From contig NZ_JAHKSH010000006.1 in assembly GCF_019720895.1 (NCBI RefSeq), positions 124,001-188,000 on the forward strand: a DNA stretch of 64,000 bases, given 5' to 3'. A program made the position numbers and the translations under genes. The notes below the pieces were generated by a model. That model did not search any database, had not been told where the DNA came from, and saw only the letters and a program-made list of their open reading frames with translations. Position 1 is the first letter of the stretch, and each line of letters opens with the position of its first letter. Shown here piece after piece: positions 34,799 to 43,341 of the stretch. This DNA comes from Microbacterium salitolerans. GTDB lineage: Bacteria > Actinomycetota > Actinomycetes > Actinomycetales > Microbacteriaceae.

Positions 34799-35122
34799 AT
34801 GGATGCACTGGTGAGCGACGACGCAGCCCACGCCGAGGCCCCGCGGGTCATCGAGGCGATCGAGAACGGTCCCGAGGTGCAGAAGCTCCTGCGCCTCACG
34901 GTGACCACCCTCGAAGGCGGCAGGCTGCTCGTCGCGGGCGAGGCCGCCGTCCCTCTCGACAAGCCGCTCTCGTCCATCGCGCGCGACATCGACGTCGTCG
35001 AGGGCCGGCTGCGCCAGGCCGTCCCGTCGGTCGCCGAGATGTTCCTCACCGCGCGGGTCTACCTCGACCCCGACACGGCCGAGCCGCCGACCGAGGCGTT
35101 CGTCGTCCGCTCGAGCGACTGA
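34799..35122 (+). CDS. Small protein resembling the cytoplasmic tail of CDF metal transporters
   Basis: The product is 107 residues with no membrane segment. The pattern LLVAGEAAVPLDKPLSSIAR, then DVVEGRLRQAVPSV and MFLTARVYLDPDTA, resembles the C-terminal dimerisation domain of cation diffusion facilitators, here standing alone. The likeness is by eye and not certain; otherwise it is a conserved hypothetical. The ATG at 34799 has no ribosome site and lies 8 bases after TATACG (34785-34790), consistent with leaderless expression. It is divergent from proC. Confidence 0.7.
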   Translation: MDALVSDDAAHAEAPRVIEAIENGPEVQKLLRLTVTTLEGGRLLVAGEAAVPLDKPLSSIARDIDVVEGRLRQAVPSVAEMFLTARVYLDPDTAEPPTEAFVVRSSD

Positions 35123-35171
35123 TCGGCCGAACGCGCATCTGACACCGCCCGAGCGGTGCCAGGATGGGCGC

Positions 35172-36110
35172 ATGACCGAGTTCTGCGTCTTCACCGAGCC
35201 TCAGCAGGGGGCCACCTACGACACCCAGCTCTCCTTCGCGCAGCAGGCGGAGACGAGCGGGTTCGACGGCTTCTTCCGCTCCGACCACTACCTGAAGATG
35301 GGCGACTTCTTCGACGGGTCCCCGGGGCCGACCGACGCGTGGACGACGCTCGCCGGTCTCGCGCGCGAGACGACGACGCTGCGCCTCGGCACCCTCGTCT
35401 CGTCCGTCACCTACCGCACACCGGGGATCCTCGCGATCCAGGTCGCGCAGGTCGATCAGATGTCGGGAGGACGCATCGAGCTCGGGCTCGGCACCGGCTG
35501 GTTCGGCGCCGAACACGCCGCGTACGGGATCCCCTTCCCGCCCAAGCGCTTCGATCTCCTCGAGGAGCAGCTCGAGATCGTCACCGGCCTGTGGGCGACG
35601 CCCGCGGGTGAGACGTACTCGTTCGACGGATCCCACTATCAGCTGACCGACTCCCCGGCGCTCCCGAAGCCGGTCCAGAGCACCGTTCCCGTCATCGTCG
35701 GCGGCGCGGGCCTCAAGCGCACACCGATGCTCGCCGCGCGCCACGCGACGGAGTTCAACATCCCCTTCCAGCCTGAGGACGTCGTGTTCGATCGCTGGGG
35801 TCGCGCACGCGCGGCCTGCGAGGAGATCGGCCGCGACCCCGAAACGCTGTCGCTGACGGTCGCGCTGACGACGCTCGGCGGTGCGACCGAGGCCGACGTC
35901 GCGCGCCGCGCCGCCGCGACGGGTGTCGACGTCTCGGCGTTCCGCGACGACCACACGTTCTGCGGGTCCGCCGACGAGATCGTCGACCGCGCCGGCCGCC
36001 TCATCGAGAACGGCGCGAGCCGCATCTACTTCCAGATGATCGACATGACCGACCTCGATCACGTCGCCTTCATCGGCGAGGAGGTCCTCCCGCAGCTGCG
36101 CGGGGCGTGA
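35172..36110 (+). CDS. LLM class F420-dependent oxidoreductase
   Basis: The product is 312 residues, a bacterial luciferase-like TIM barrel. Family marks are TSGFDGFFRSDHYLKMG (about 29-45), TTTLRLGTLVSSVTYRTPG, SGGRIELGLGTGWFGAEH (about 97-114) and PVIVGGAGLKRT. The actinobacterial TIGR-type F420 group fits best, though FMN use cannot be excluded. The substrate is unknown. The ATG at 35172 lacks a clear ribosome site. It is convergent with tadA across an inverted repeat. Confidence 0.88.
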   Translation: MTEFCVFTEPQQGATYDTQLSFAQQAETSGFDGFFRSDHYLKMGDFFDGSPGPTDAWTTLAGLARETTTLRLGTLVSSVTYRTPGILAIQVAQVDQMSGGRIELGLGTGWFGAEHAAYGIPFPPKRFDLLEEQLEIVTGLWATPAGETYSFDGSHYQLTDSPALPKPVQSTVPVIVGGAGLKRTPMLAARHATEFNIPFQPEDVVFDRWGRARAACEEIGRDPETLSLTVALTTLGGATEADVARRAAATGVDVSAFRDDHTFCGSADEIVDRAGRLIENGASRIYFQMIDMTDLDHVAFIGEEVLPQLRGA

Positions 36111-36223
36111 ACGCGCGGATCCTCGTCCTGGGACGCTGACGATGCCGTGAGCCGCAGACGAAGACCACGGATCCGAGCGGATCTCGATGATTCGTCAGGG
36201 GCCCGGCGCGGAGCGGCGCGGGT

Positions 36224-36300
36224 ATGCCCGTGATGGCGCTGGCATCGGGTTTGGCGGGAGGTTCGCTCTGCGAGCCGGGGGACTGCGCCATCACGGGCAT
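36224..36300. repeat. Long inverted repeat between convergent genes
   Basis: ATGCCCGTGATGGCGC (36224-36239) and its exact complement (36285-36300) flank 45 bases of non-coding core. The whole 36111-36318 gap holds no gene that I can support. It may be a two-way terminator or a REP/MITE-like element. Confidence 0.65.
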
Positions 36301-36318
36301 GCGCGCGACGCGGCCCCC

Positions 36319-36780
36319 TCACCGACGCGCGCGGAAGAACTCCTCGAGCGGGGCGCGGGTCTCGGCCTCGAGCACGCCGCCGACGACCTCGGCGCGATAC
36401 GGCAGCCGGCGATCGCGCACGACGTCGTAGAGGGAGCCGGCGGCGCCGGCCTTGTCGTCCCACGCGCCGAAGACGAGCCGAGAGATGCGGGCCTGCAGGA
36501 GCGTGCCGGCGCACATGACGCACGGCTCGAGCGTGACGACGAGGGTGCAGCCGTCGAGGTTCCACGAGCCGCTGCGCTCGGCCGCTTCGCGCATCGCGAC
36601 GACCTCGGCATGGGCGCTGGGATCGTGCGTCTCTTCGCGCCGGTTGCGCCCCTCGCCGATGATCGCCCCGTCCCCGTCCACGACGACGGCGCCGACGGGC
36701 ACCTCCCCCGCCGCGCCGGCGTCTGCGGCGAGCGCGATCGCCCGGCGCATGGCGGCGACGTCGGAGGGGTCGGGTGTCAT
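36319..36780 (-). CDS. tadA: tRNA-specific adenosine deaminase
   Basis: The product is 153 residues. It deaminates the wobble adenosine of tRNA-Arg(ACG) to inosine. The zinc site is His57-Ala-Glu59 in SAHAEVVAMREA plus Cys87 and Cys90 in TLEPCVMCAG; MTPDPSDVAAMRRAIALA and the C-terminal helix fit TadA. The ATG at 36780 is 7 bases after TAACCT, whose TAA is also the stop codon of the upstream dehydrogenase, so it may have its own leaderless promoter as well as readthrough. Confidence 0.9.
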   Translation of the reverse strand: MTPDPSDVAAMRRAIALAADAGAAGEVPVGAVVVDGDGAIIGEGRNRREETHDPSAHAEVVAMREAAERSGSWNLDGCTLVVTLEPCVMCAGTLLQARISRLVFGAWDDKAGAAGSLYDVVRDRRLPYRAEVVGGVLEAETRAPLEEFFRARR

Positions 36781-36790
36781 GCCCTCGAGG

Positions 36791-37831
36791 TTACGGCGTG
36801 ATGACGGCGCGCCCGCGCAGCGTGCCCTCGTGCAGGCGGTGGTACGCCTCGGGGGCGTCGTCGAGAGAGAAGGACTCGGTCTCGACGTCGATGAGGCCGG
36901 CGCGGGCGAGGTCGAGCACCTCCATGAGCTCTGCGCGGGATCCCCAGTACGGCGAGCGGATCGTCGCGTCGAAGGGGCGTGCGAGCATGCCGACGTCGGC
37001 CTTCGTCGCTCCGACGCCCACCAGCACGAGGTCGGTCTCGACGCCGCTGAGCGCCGAGCCGAGGTCGACGGTCGGCTGAATCGCGACGAAGTCGAACACA
37101 GCCGTGACCGTTGCGCGGCCCGTGGCCCGCGTGATCGCCTCGACGGCGTCCTCGTTCGAGAGGAACGCGTGGTGCGCGCCGACGTCCTTCGCGAGGGCGA
37201 GCTTCTCCTCGTTCACGTCGAGCGCGATGACGGTCGCCGGGGTGAGGGCGCGGAGGATCTGGATCGCGACGTGCCCGAGCCCGCCCGTGCCGATGACGAC
37301 GGCCGTGGATCCGGGGCCGAGCTTCGCCAGGGATCCCTTGATCGCGTGGTACGGCGTGAGGCCGGCATCGGTGAGCGCGACGTTGTCGACCGGGTCGAGG
37401 TCGCCGAGCGGGACGAGGAAGCGCGGCGAGTCGACGATCATGTACTCGGCCATGGATCCGTCGTGACCGAGGCCGGGAGGCGTGATGCCGAGCTCGGCGG
37501 CGCGCTCGCAGTAGTTCTCCTTGCCCTGGGCGCACTGACGGCAGCGCCCGCAGCCCCAGGGTCCGTACACCGCCACGGATTCGCCCACCGACACCTCGGT
37601 GACGCCCTCACCGAGTGCGTCGACGATGCCCGCGCCCTCGTGACCGAGGGTCATCGGCAGCGGGTAGCCCGCGGCGTAGTCCTCTTCGGGGAGCCCCATG
37701 ACGAAGGAGTCGGAGTGGCACGCGCCGGCGGCCGTGACCTTGACGCGCACCTGGCCGGGCCCGGGCTCGGGCGTGGGGACTTCGCGCACCTCGGGCGGCT
37801 GACCGATCGCAACGTACTGCAGAGCCTTCAT
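36791..37831 (-). CDS. Zinc-dependent alcohol dehydrogenase (AdhA type)
   Basis: The product is 346 residues. The catalytic zinc ligand Cys is in GACHSDSFVM with GHEGAGIV. The structural zinc cysteines are in CGRCRQCAQGKENYC, and the nucleotide fold is VVIGTGGLGHVAIQIL. It probably oxidises primary alcohols or reduces aldehydes with NAD(P). The ATG at 37831 follows GAGAGGAGA. It is followed by tadA after 10 bases. It is only distantly related to the uronate-locus dehydrogenase at 19147. Confidence 0.9.
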   Translation of the reverse strand: MKALQYVAIGQPPEVREVPTPEPGPGQVRVKVTAAGACHSDSFVMGLPEEDYAAGYPLPMTLGHEGAGIVDALGEGVTEVSVGESVAVYGPWGCGRCRQCAQGKENYCERAAELGITPPGLGHDGSMAEYMIVDSPRFLVPLGDLDPVDNVALTDAGLTPYHAIKGSLAKLGPGSTAVVIGTGGLGHVAIQILRALTPATVIALDVNEEKLALAKDVGAHHAFLSNEDAVEAITRATGRATVTAVFDFVAIQPTVDLGSALSGVETDLVLVGVGATKADVGMLARPFDATIRSPYWGSRAELMEVLDLARAGLIDVETESFSLDDAPEAYHRLHEGTLRGRAVITP

Positions 37832-37998
37832 GGGGATCTCCTCTCATCCACCGGCCGCCGCGTCGGCGACAGGTGTCTCCATTCTCCTCCTCGCACGCTC
37901 TGGCGTCACCCAGCTGACTCGTGCATGCCCTGTGAACAGCAGGGAACCGTGGGGAGGCCTCCGGCTCTCCGCCAGGCGCGCCCAGTAACGTGTGTGCC

Positions 37999-38634
37999 AT
38001 GCGCGTGCACATTGCCGACCACCCCCTCATCACTCACAAGCTGACCGTCCTGCGCGACGCGTCGACGTCGTCGCCGGTGTTCCGCCAGCTGACCGAGGAG
38101 CTGATGACGCTCCTCGCCTACGAGGCCACGCGCAATGTGCGTGTGGAGGAGTGCGAGATCCAGACGCCGGTCACGGTGACCAAGGGCGTCAAGATCGCGG
38201 ATCCGAAGCCGCTCGTCGTGCCGATCCTCCGCGCCGGTCTCGGCATGCTCGAGGGCATGACGAAGCTCCTCCCGACGGCCGAGGTGGGCTTCCTCGGCAT
38301 CGTGCGCGACGAGACGACCCTCAAGCCCACGACGTACGCCGAGCGTCTGCCCGACGACCTCAGCGACCGTCAGTGCTTCGCGCTCGACCCGATGCTCGCC
38401 ACGGGCGGATCCCTCGCCGCGGCGATCAAGTACCTCTTCGACCGCGGGGCGACCGAGGTCACGGCCGTCTGCCTGCTGGGAACACCCGAGGGCGTGCAGG
38501 CGATCGAGAACCTCGTCGGCGATCGCGACGTCACCCTCGTGCTCGGCGCCATGGACGAGGGCCTCAACGAGAAGGGCTACATCGTTCCCGGTCTCGGCGA
38601 CGCCGGCGACCGCCTCTACGGCACGGCCGACTGA
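37999..38634 (+). CDS. upp: Uracil phosphoribosyltransferase
   Basis: The product is 211 residues. It salvages uracil to UMP using PRPP. It begins with the family-typical [17 protein letters not shown], carries [14 protein letters not shown] and the PRPP loop [15 protein letters not shown] (about 131-145), and ends [12 protein letters not shown]. The ATG at 37999 has no ribosome site and lies 7 bases after TAACGT (37986-37991), so it is probably leaderless. It is divergent from the alcohol dehydrogenase. Confidence 0.95.
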   Translation: MRVHIADHPLITHKLTVLRDASTSSPVFRQLTEELMTLLAYEATRNVRVEECEIQTPVTVTKGVKIADPKPLVVPILRAGLGMLEGMTKLLPTAEVGFLGIVRDETTLKPTTYAERLPDDLSDRQCFALDPMLATGGSLAAAIKYLFDRGATEVTAVCLLGTPEGVQAIENLVGDRDVTLVLGAMDEGLNEKGYIVPGLGDAGDRLYGTAD

Positions 38635-38776
38635 CTCGCCCGAACGTGCGGGGGGGGCTCAGCGCGAACATCCGACGCCTCCCCCTCCCGTCGCGCGACC
38701 AGCCTGCCTAGACTGCGAGCGACGGGAGCACAGCCGCTCTTCGCCGACGCCAGAGCGACTCTGTGAGAGGCATGTC

Positions 38777-39706
38777 ATGGCCGATTCTTCCCATTCGACA
38801 ACCGATCCGATCCCGTTCGATTCCCCGAAGCGCGAGTTGGGGGTCGTCGTCGGGTTCGACGGATCGGAGCACGCGCACCTCGCGCTCGACTATGCGGCGG
38901 CGGAGGCCACGCGCCGAGGCGCGATTCTCACCGTCGTCGCCGTGTACGCCGTGCCGGTCAGGGTCTACACCACCCTCGCGGCCATCCCTGCGCACTCCGA
39001 CGAGGCCACAGCGCAGCACGCCGCACAGAACGTCCTGGATGGCGCCCGCGCACAGCTCGCCCGTCATTCCGGCCGCGTCGAATATCGCGCCGTTCCCGGC
39101 CATCCGCTCGGAGCCCTCGAGGATCTCAGCGTCGCCGCTCAGGTCATCGTCCTCGGCGCCCGCGGCCACAGCGGGCTCTCGGGTCACCTTGTGGGCTCCG
39201 TCGCGAACGCGCTGCCCGTCCACGCGCACTGCCCGACCATCGTCGTCGGAAAGCGACCCGATTCAGACGCACATGCCGATGCGGTCGCGGTCGCGGTCGA
39301 CGGCTCCGATCAGAGCAGGGGCGTCCTCTTCGAAGCGGCACGAGTTGCGCACCAGCGGAAGGTTCCCCTCGACGTCGTCACGGTGCTGCCCACAAGCGAC
39401 GAATGGCTCTACTGGTATCCGGATGCGGAGCTCAACGAGCAGATGATCGCCGACAGGACCAACGATCTCGAGAGAGATCTGGAGGCGTGGGCTGACGACG
39501 TGGCCGAGACCTTCTCCGGTCTGGAGGCGCGAGCGTCAGTGATCGTCGGCAACCCGAAGGATGTGCTCGCCGCGCGCACGGCGCAGGCCGACCTGACGGT
39601 GCTGGGCACGCGCGGCCGGGGCGCGGTTCGCAGCGCGCTGCTCGGTTCGGTCTCGCGCAGCGTGCTTCATCACGCCCAGGGGCCGGTCATGGTCGTCCCC
39701 TCCTGA
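38777..39706 (+). CDS. Tandem universal stress protein
   Basis: The product is 309 residues made of two Usp domains (about 14-158 and 168-309). Each ends in an ATP-binding pattern: LGARGHSGLSGHLVGSVANA in the first and LGTRGRGAVRSALLGSVSRS in the second. Tandem Usp proteins of this type are common in actinobacteria and respond to hypoxia or stasis; no DosR-type box is visible upstream. The ATG at 38777 follows GAGAGG. TAGACT near 38708 is a possible -10 box. Confidence 0.92.
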   Translation: MADSSHSTTDPIPFDSPKRELGVVVGFDGSEHAHLALDYAAAEATRRGAILTVVAVYAVPVRVYTTLAAIPAHSDEATAQHAAQNVLDGARAQLARHSGRVEYRAVPGHPLGALEDLSVAAQVIVLGARGHSGLSGHLVGSVANALPVHAHCPTIVVGKRPDSDAHADAVAVAVDGSDQSRGVLFEAARVAHQRKVPLDVVTVLPTSDEWLYWYPDAELNEQMIADRTNDLERDLEAWADDVAETFSGLEARASVIVGNPKDVLAARTAQADLTVLGTRGRGAVRSALLGSVSRSVLHHAQGPVMVVPS

Positions 39707-39728
39707 CGAATGCCGCCGCGCGCGTGTC

Positions 39729-42700
39729 TCACACCTGCCCGACGAGGCGGGCAAAGGCGCTGAGGCGCGCGACGGAATCGGCGTGGTACGGCAGGTCGTC
39801 GAGCAGCGCGGGGCTGTAGACGACGTGCGCGGCGACCTTCGCACGGCTGATGCCCACGTTGAGGCGATTCTGCAGCAGGAGGAACTCGGGGCCGCGCGGG
39901 GCGTCTCGACCGGATGATGCGGCGAGCGTCATGATCGCGACGGCGGCTTCCTGACCCTGGAACTTGTCGACCGTGCCGACGCGCACCTGCGGGAACCCAC
40001 CGCGCGCGAGCGTCTGCTCGACGAGCTGCTGCTGCGCGTTGTAGGGCGCGACGACGATGACGTCGCTTTGCATGATCTCGCGCGGCGACTGCGGCGTCGC
40101 CTGCTGCTCGTCGTCGATCTCGATGTCGACGAACGCGCGACCGACCGTGTCCTGCACGATGCGCAGAACGGCCTCGGCCTCTTCCGGTGACTCGGTCGCG
40201 TTTCCGCGGTGCTCGATCGGGACGGGGTGCACGCCAGGGACGACGCCCTCGATCGACCGCTGGTCCGCGCCTGCACGCGCCCGGAGCTTCCCGTTGTACG
40301 ACAGCTCGGAGACGGGGCGGGCGACGTCGGGGTGCATGCGCCAGGTCTGCGCGAGGAAGTAGCCGTGCCCGTCGGGCAGGACCGCGGATCCGCGCATGAG
40401 CCAGCCAAGTGCCGACGTGTCGATGGGCGCGGGATGCGTGCCCTGGCTGACCTGCGGGAGCTGCTGCGGATCCCCGAGGAGCAGCAGGCGGCGCGCGGAC
40501 ATCGATACTGCGATGGTCGACGCGAGCGAGAACTGGCCCGCCTCGTCGACAACGAGGAGATCGAGGGCACGACGGTCGACTCGTGTGACATTCGCCAGAT
40601 CCCACGCCGTCCCGCCGATGACGTAGCCCTTCGACCGCTGACGCTGGTAGTCGGCGAGGCCGCCGCGCGGCAGCACCGTGAAGGCCTGACCGTCGGCGCG
40701 GGCCCCGCCCTTCAGCGTCTTGGCGACGTGGCCCGCGGGAACGCCCGCCGCGACGACGCGATCGAGCATGTTCTCGACGACGGCGTGCGACTGCGCGACG
40801 ACGCCGACTTTCCACCCGTGGTCGTTCACGAGCCGGGCGATGACGTGGGATCCGACGTAGGTCTTGCCCGTGCCAGGCGGGCCCTGTACGGCGAGGTAGG
40901 TCGGAACGCTCAGCAGCGAGAAGACGATCGCGTCGATGTCGCTGCCGATCGAGGACCCGACGACGCGGCCGGAGTGATGGTCGGCGCGCAGCGTGCGGAG
41001 GATGTCGGTCGCCGGATCGATCGGGTACCCGCCGTCGGCGCGACCGACGTGGTTGTCGGCCCGGAGGAGGGTGTCGGCCCACTCGTCGATCGCCCCCTGC
41101 TGCGCCCCGGCCTTCGGCGGGGACGGCGGCGTGAGGGCGATGGGCAGCTCGCGCCACGTCTGACCCTGCACGGCGTACTCGTCGACGATCACACCATCGT
41201 CGAACACTTCGACGACGGTGACCTCGCGCGGCACGTGGATCCACCGCGGCGACGCCTCGTTCGGGAACGGCGCCGGCGCCGGGTACACCGCGTAGGGCGA
41301 GGACGCCGTTCCGAGCCGGGTACCTGGCGCGAGCTCGCCGCGCAGCTCGAGGCGCCTCCGCTCCGACCGGGATCCATCGGGGATGTGCCAGTCGTCGACG
41401 AGAGCGGAGCGGCGGATGTCGACGACGATGACGTCCTTCGTCTCGCCCCACAGCGACACGGGCTCACGCAGGCGCTCGAAGTGCGACTGCCAGAAGGATC
41501 TCGCCTCGCGAGGGTAGTAGTCGATCGCTGCCGCCGCGAGGCGGAGCGCCTGTTCGTCGTTCGATGCCGGCTCGCCCTCGGTTCGGGCGTCCCGCAGCTC
41601 GTCGGCCCGCGCCGTGAGCGCAGTCGCTCGAGGCGAGGGCTCGTAGGCGGCGGCGAGTCGGTCGTCGGGTGCGGCCGGGAGGACGCGGCTCTCGCGGGCG
41701 CGCTCGACGAGCCAGTCGCGCAGGCGCCGCGTCGAGACGCAGTCGTAGCGGTTGTAGTCGGCGAGATCGTCGAGGATCGCGTTCGCATCGTCGTCTCGCC
41801 CGCGCTCGAGGAGACTGCGCGCCTCGACGTAGCGCGCGATCGAGTCGTCACCCTTCTGCACGTCCTGTGTGCGCACGTCGCCGCCCATGTACAGCGGCTC
41901 GAGCTTCTTGATCGAGTACGACCGCGATCCCACGCGCAGCGCGTTCTTCACGATCGGATAGAGATCGACGAACAGCTCGTCGCGCAGCATGCGATCGACG
42001 TCGGCCTCGCGGACGCCGTGGCGCGCCGCCATGGCCGCGAGATGCGTCGTCTCGTACGGCGCGTAGTGGTAGATGTGCATCTGCGGGTGTGCACGCCGGC
42101 GCGCGGCGATGAAGTCGCAGAACCGCTCGAGCGCCTTCCGCTCGGCATCGAGGTCGTGGGCCCAGAGCGGCGTGTACTGCTCGCGCAGATCGACCCATCC
42201 GAACAGGTAGTCGATGCCCCACGACGTGCGCCCGTCGCTCCCCCGCTCGCTGTAGAGCGGATCGCCCTCGAAGTCGAAGAAGATGTCACCCAGGTCGGGT
42301 CGGGGCATCGCGCTGAGAGCGACCGGATTCACGACCTCGTAGAGCGGCGCGTCTGCGCGCTCGCTCTCGGTCGCCACCTGCAGACGCGCCTGCGTGCGCA
42401 GGGTCTGGAACTGGTCGTCGCTCATGCGCGGCGGCTTCTCGGCCGCCTCGGCGAGCTGCTCGATCGTCTCGATGCCGGCCGCGCGCAGGCGCTCGCGCTG
42501 CGTGGGGCGCATGCCGGCGACGAGCAGCACGTCGCGGTGCGACTGGACCTCGATCTCGCACGTCGCGCAGCGCCCGCACGCGCGCACCTCGAGGTCGCCT
42601 CGCGCTTCCCCCCACCCGAGCGGGGCGATCGCCGTGCCGCCGTCGACCCGGCGGTCGGCGACGAGCGCCCGTAGCCGAGCCCGGCGCACGTCGAACAGCG

Positions 42701-43265
42701 GGAGCAGATCGCGCACGGCGTGCGTCGATGTGGATCCGTCACCGAGCAGCAGGTCGACCTCGTCGGCACGCGGAATCCCCTGCTGGTCGAGCTGATCGAC
42801 GTATGCCGCGAGCTGCATGAGCGCGGTCACCCGAGCGGTGCGGGCGAGCTTCGTGTCCTGCACGCGCCAGCGCCCGTCGTCGTCGCGGACGAGGAAGTCG
42901 GCGAACCCGACGAAGTCGCCGCCCGCGAACGCGCCCTGGAACACCACACGCGCGTCGGGGCGCGAGAGCGCCTCCTCCGTCGCCCGCACCGCGCCGGCCA
43001 GCGCCGACGCGTCGGCCGACGATGCGCGCTCGATCTCGACGACCGCGTCGCCGTGCTGTTCGCGGAATTCCGCGAGAACCCGCGCCTCGTGCGCATCGCC
43101 CATCTCGGCGGCGCGCGCCAGCATCGCATCCTCGGGATCGTCGACCAGCTCGGACCGGCCCAGCTTCGCGTCGATCCTGCGCATCCACGCGAACTCGCAC
43201 TCGGCGGCAGCTTTGAGGTCGCTCGCACTCCAAATGAGGCGGGATTCGTCGCGGAGGATTCGCAT
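39729..43265 (-). CDS. FeS-RecB nuclease / YprB / UPF1-type helicase fusion (TM0106 family)
   Basis: The product is 1178 residues in three parts. First is a RecB-like PD-(D/E)XK nuclease (1-280): VGFADFLV and VQDTKLAR give the metal-binding Asp and D-x-K, and Cys near 23 plus ACGRCATCEIE near 235 give the four iron-sulfur cysteines. Next is a YprB-type RNase H-like domain (about 325-530) with FFDFEGDP and HIYHYAPYETTHLAAM. Last is an SF1B helicase: GPPGTGKTYVG near 797, VVDEAGQF near 908, GDPQQLPQ, and NRLNVGISRAK near 1136. The promoter at 43272-43294 is of DNA-damage type and leaves only 6 bases before the ATG, so the message is leaderless. A repair role is likely; its substrate is unknown. 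Confidence 0.9.
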   Translation of the reverse strand: MRILRDESRLIWSASDLKAAAECEFAWMRRIDAKLGRSELVDDPEDAMLARAAEMGDAHEARVLAEFREQHGDAVVEIERASSADASALAGAVRATEEALSRPDARVVFQGAFAGGDFVGFADFLVRDDDGRWRVQDTKLARTARVTALMQLAAYVDQLDQQGIPRADEVDLLLGDGSTSTHAVRDLLPLFDVRRARLRALVADRRVDGGTAIAPLGWGEARGDLEVRACGRCATCEIEVQSHRDVLLVAGMRPTQRERLRAAGIETIEQLAEAAEKPPRMSDDQFQTLRTQARLQVATESERADAPLYEVVNPVALSAMPRPDLGDIFFDFEGDPLYSERGSDGRTSWGIDYLFGWVDLREQYTPLWAHDLDAERKALERFCDFIAARRRAHPQMHIYHYAPYETTHLAAMAARHGVREADVDRMLRDELFVDLYPIVKNALRVGSRSYSIKKLEPLYMGGDVRTQDVQKGDDSIARYVEARSLLERGRDDDANAILDDLADYNRYDCVSTRRLRDWLVERARESRVLPAAPDDRLAAAYEPSPRATALTARADELRDARTEGEPASNDEQALRLAAAAIDYYPREARSFWQSHFERLREPVSLWGETKDVIVVDIRRSALVDDWHIPDGSRSERRRLELRGELAPGTRLGTASSPYAVYPAPAPFPNEASPRWIHVPREVTVVEVFDDGVIVDEYAVQGQTWRELPIALTPPSPPKAGAQQGAIDEWADTLLRADNHVGRADGGYPIDPATDILRTLRADHHSGRVVGSSIGSDIDAIVFSLLSVPTYLAVQGPPGTGKTYVGSHVIARLVNDHGWKVGVVAQSHAVVENMLDRVVAAGVPAGHVAKTLKGGARADGQAFTVLPRGGLADYQRQRSKGYVIGGTAWDLANVTRVDRRALDLLVVDEAGQFSLASTIAVSMSARRLLLLGDPQQLPQVSQGTHPAPIDTSALGWLMRGSAVLPDGHGYFLAQTWRMHPDVARPVSELSYNGKLRARAGADQRSIEGVVPGVHPVPIEHRGNATESPEEAEAVLRIVQDTVGRAFVDIEIDDEQQATPQSPREIMQSDVIVVAPYNAQQQLVEQTLARGGFPQVRVGTVDKFQGQEAAVAIMTLAASSGRDAPRGPEFLLLQNRLNVGISRAKVAAHVVYSPALLDDLPYHADSVARLSAFARLVGQV

Positions 43266-43271
43266 GCCTCA

Positions 43272-43294
43272 ACGGTAATTCCGACCCCTGACAA
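43272..43294 (-). promoter_or_regulatory. PafBC/RecA-NDp-type promoter of the nuclease-helicase
   Basis: On the minus strand TTGTCAGGG, eight bases, TACCGT. It shares the 12-mer TTCGTTTGTCAG with the sites at 1516 and 53607 and has the same 11-base gap between hexamers. The -10 box ends 6 bases before the ATG. Confidence 0.68.
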
Positions 43295-43341
43295 ACGAAG
43301 AGCCCGCGAGCTCGCCACAAGAAGGTGCGAGACTGGCCCTC

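Noticed and set aside
36111-36318. Small RNA or tRNA gene in the inverted-repeat gap
   Set aside because: No tRNA-like cloverleaf or T-loop sequence and no promoter are visible; only the inverted repeat is supported.
40209-42674. 821-residue plus-strand open frame
   Set aside because: It is antisense to the nuclease-helicase and has no recognisable domain; high GC keeps such frames open.
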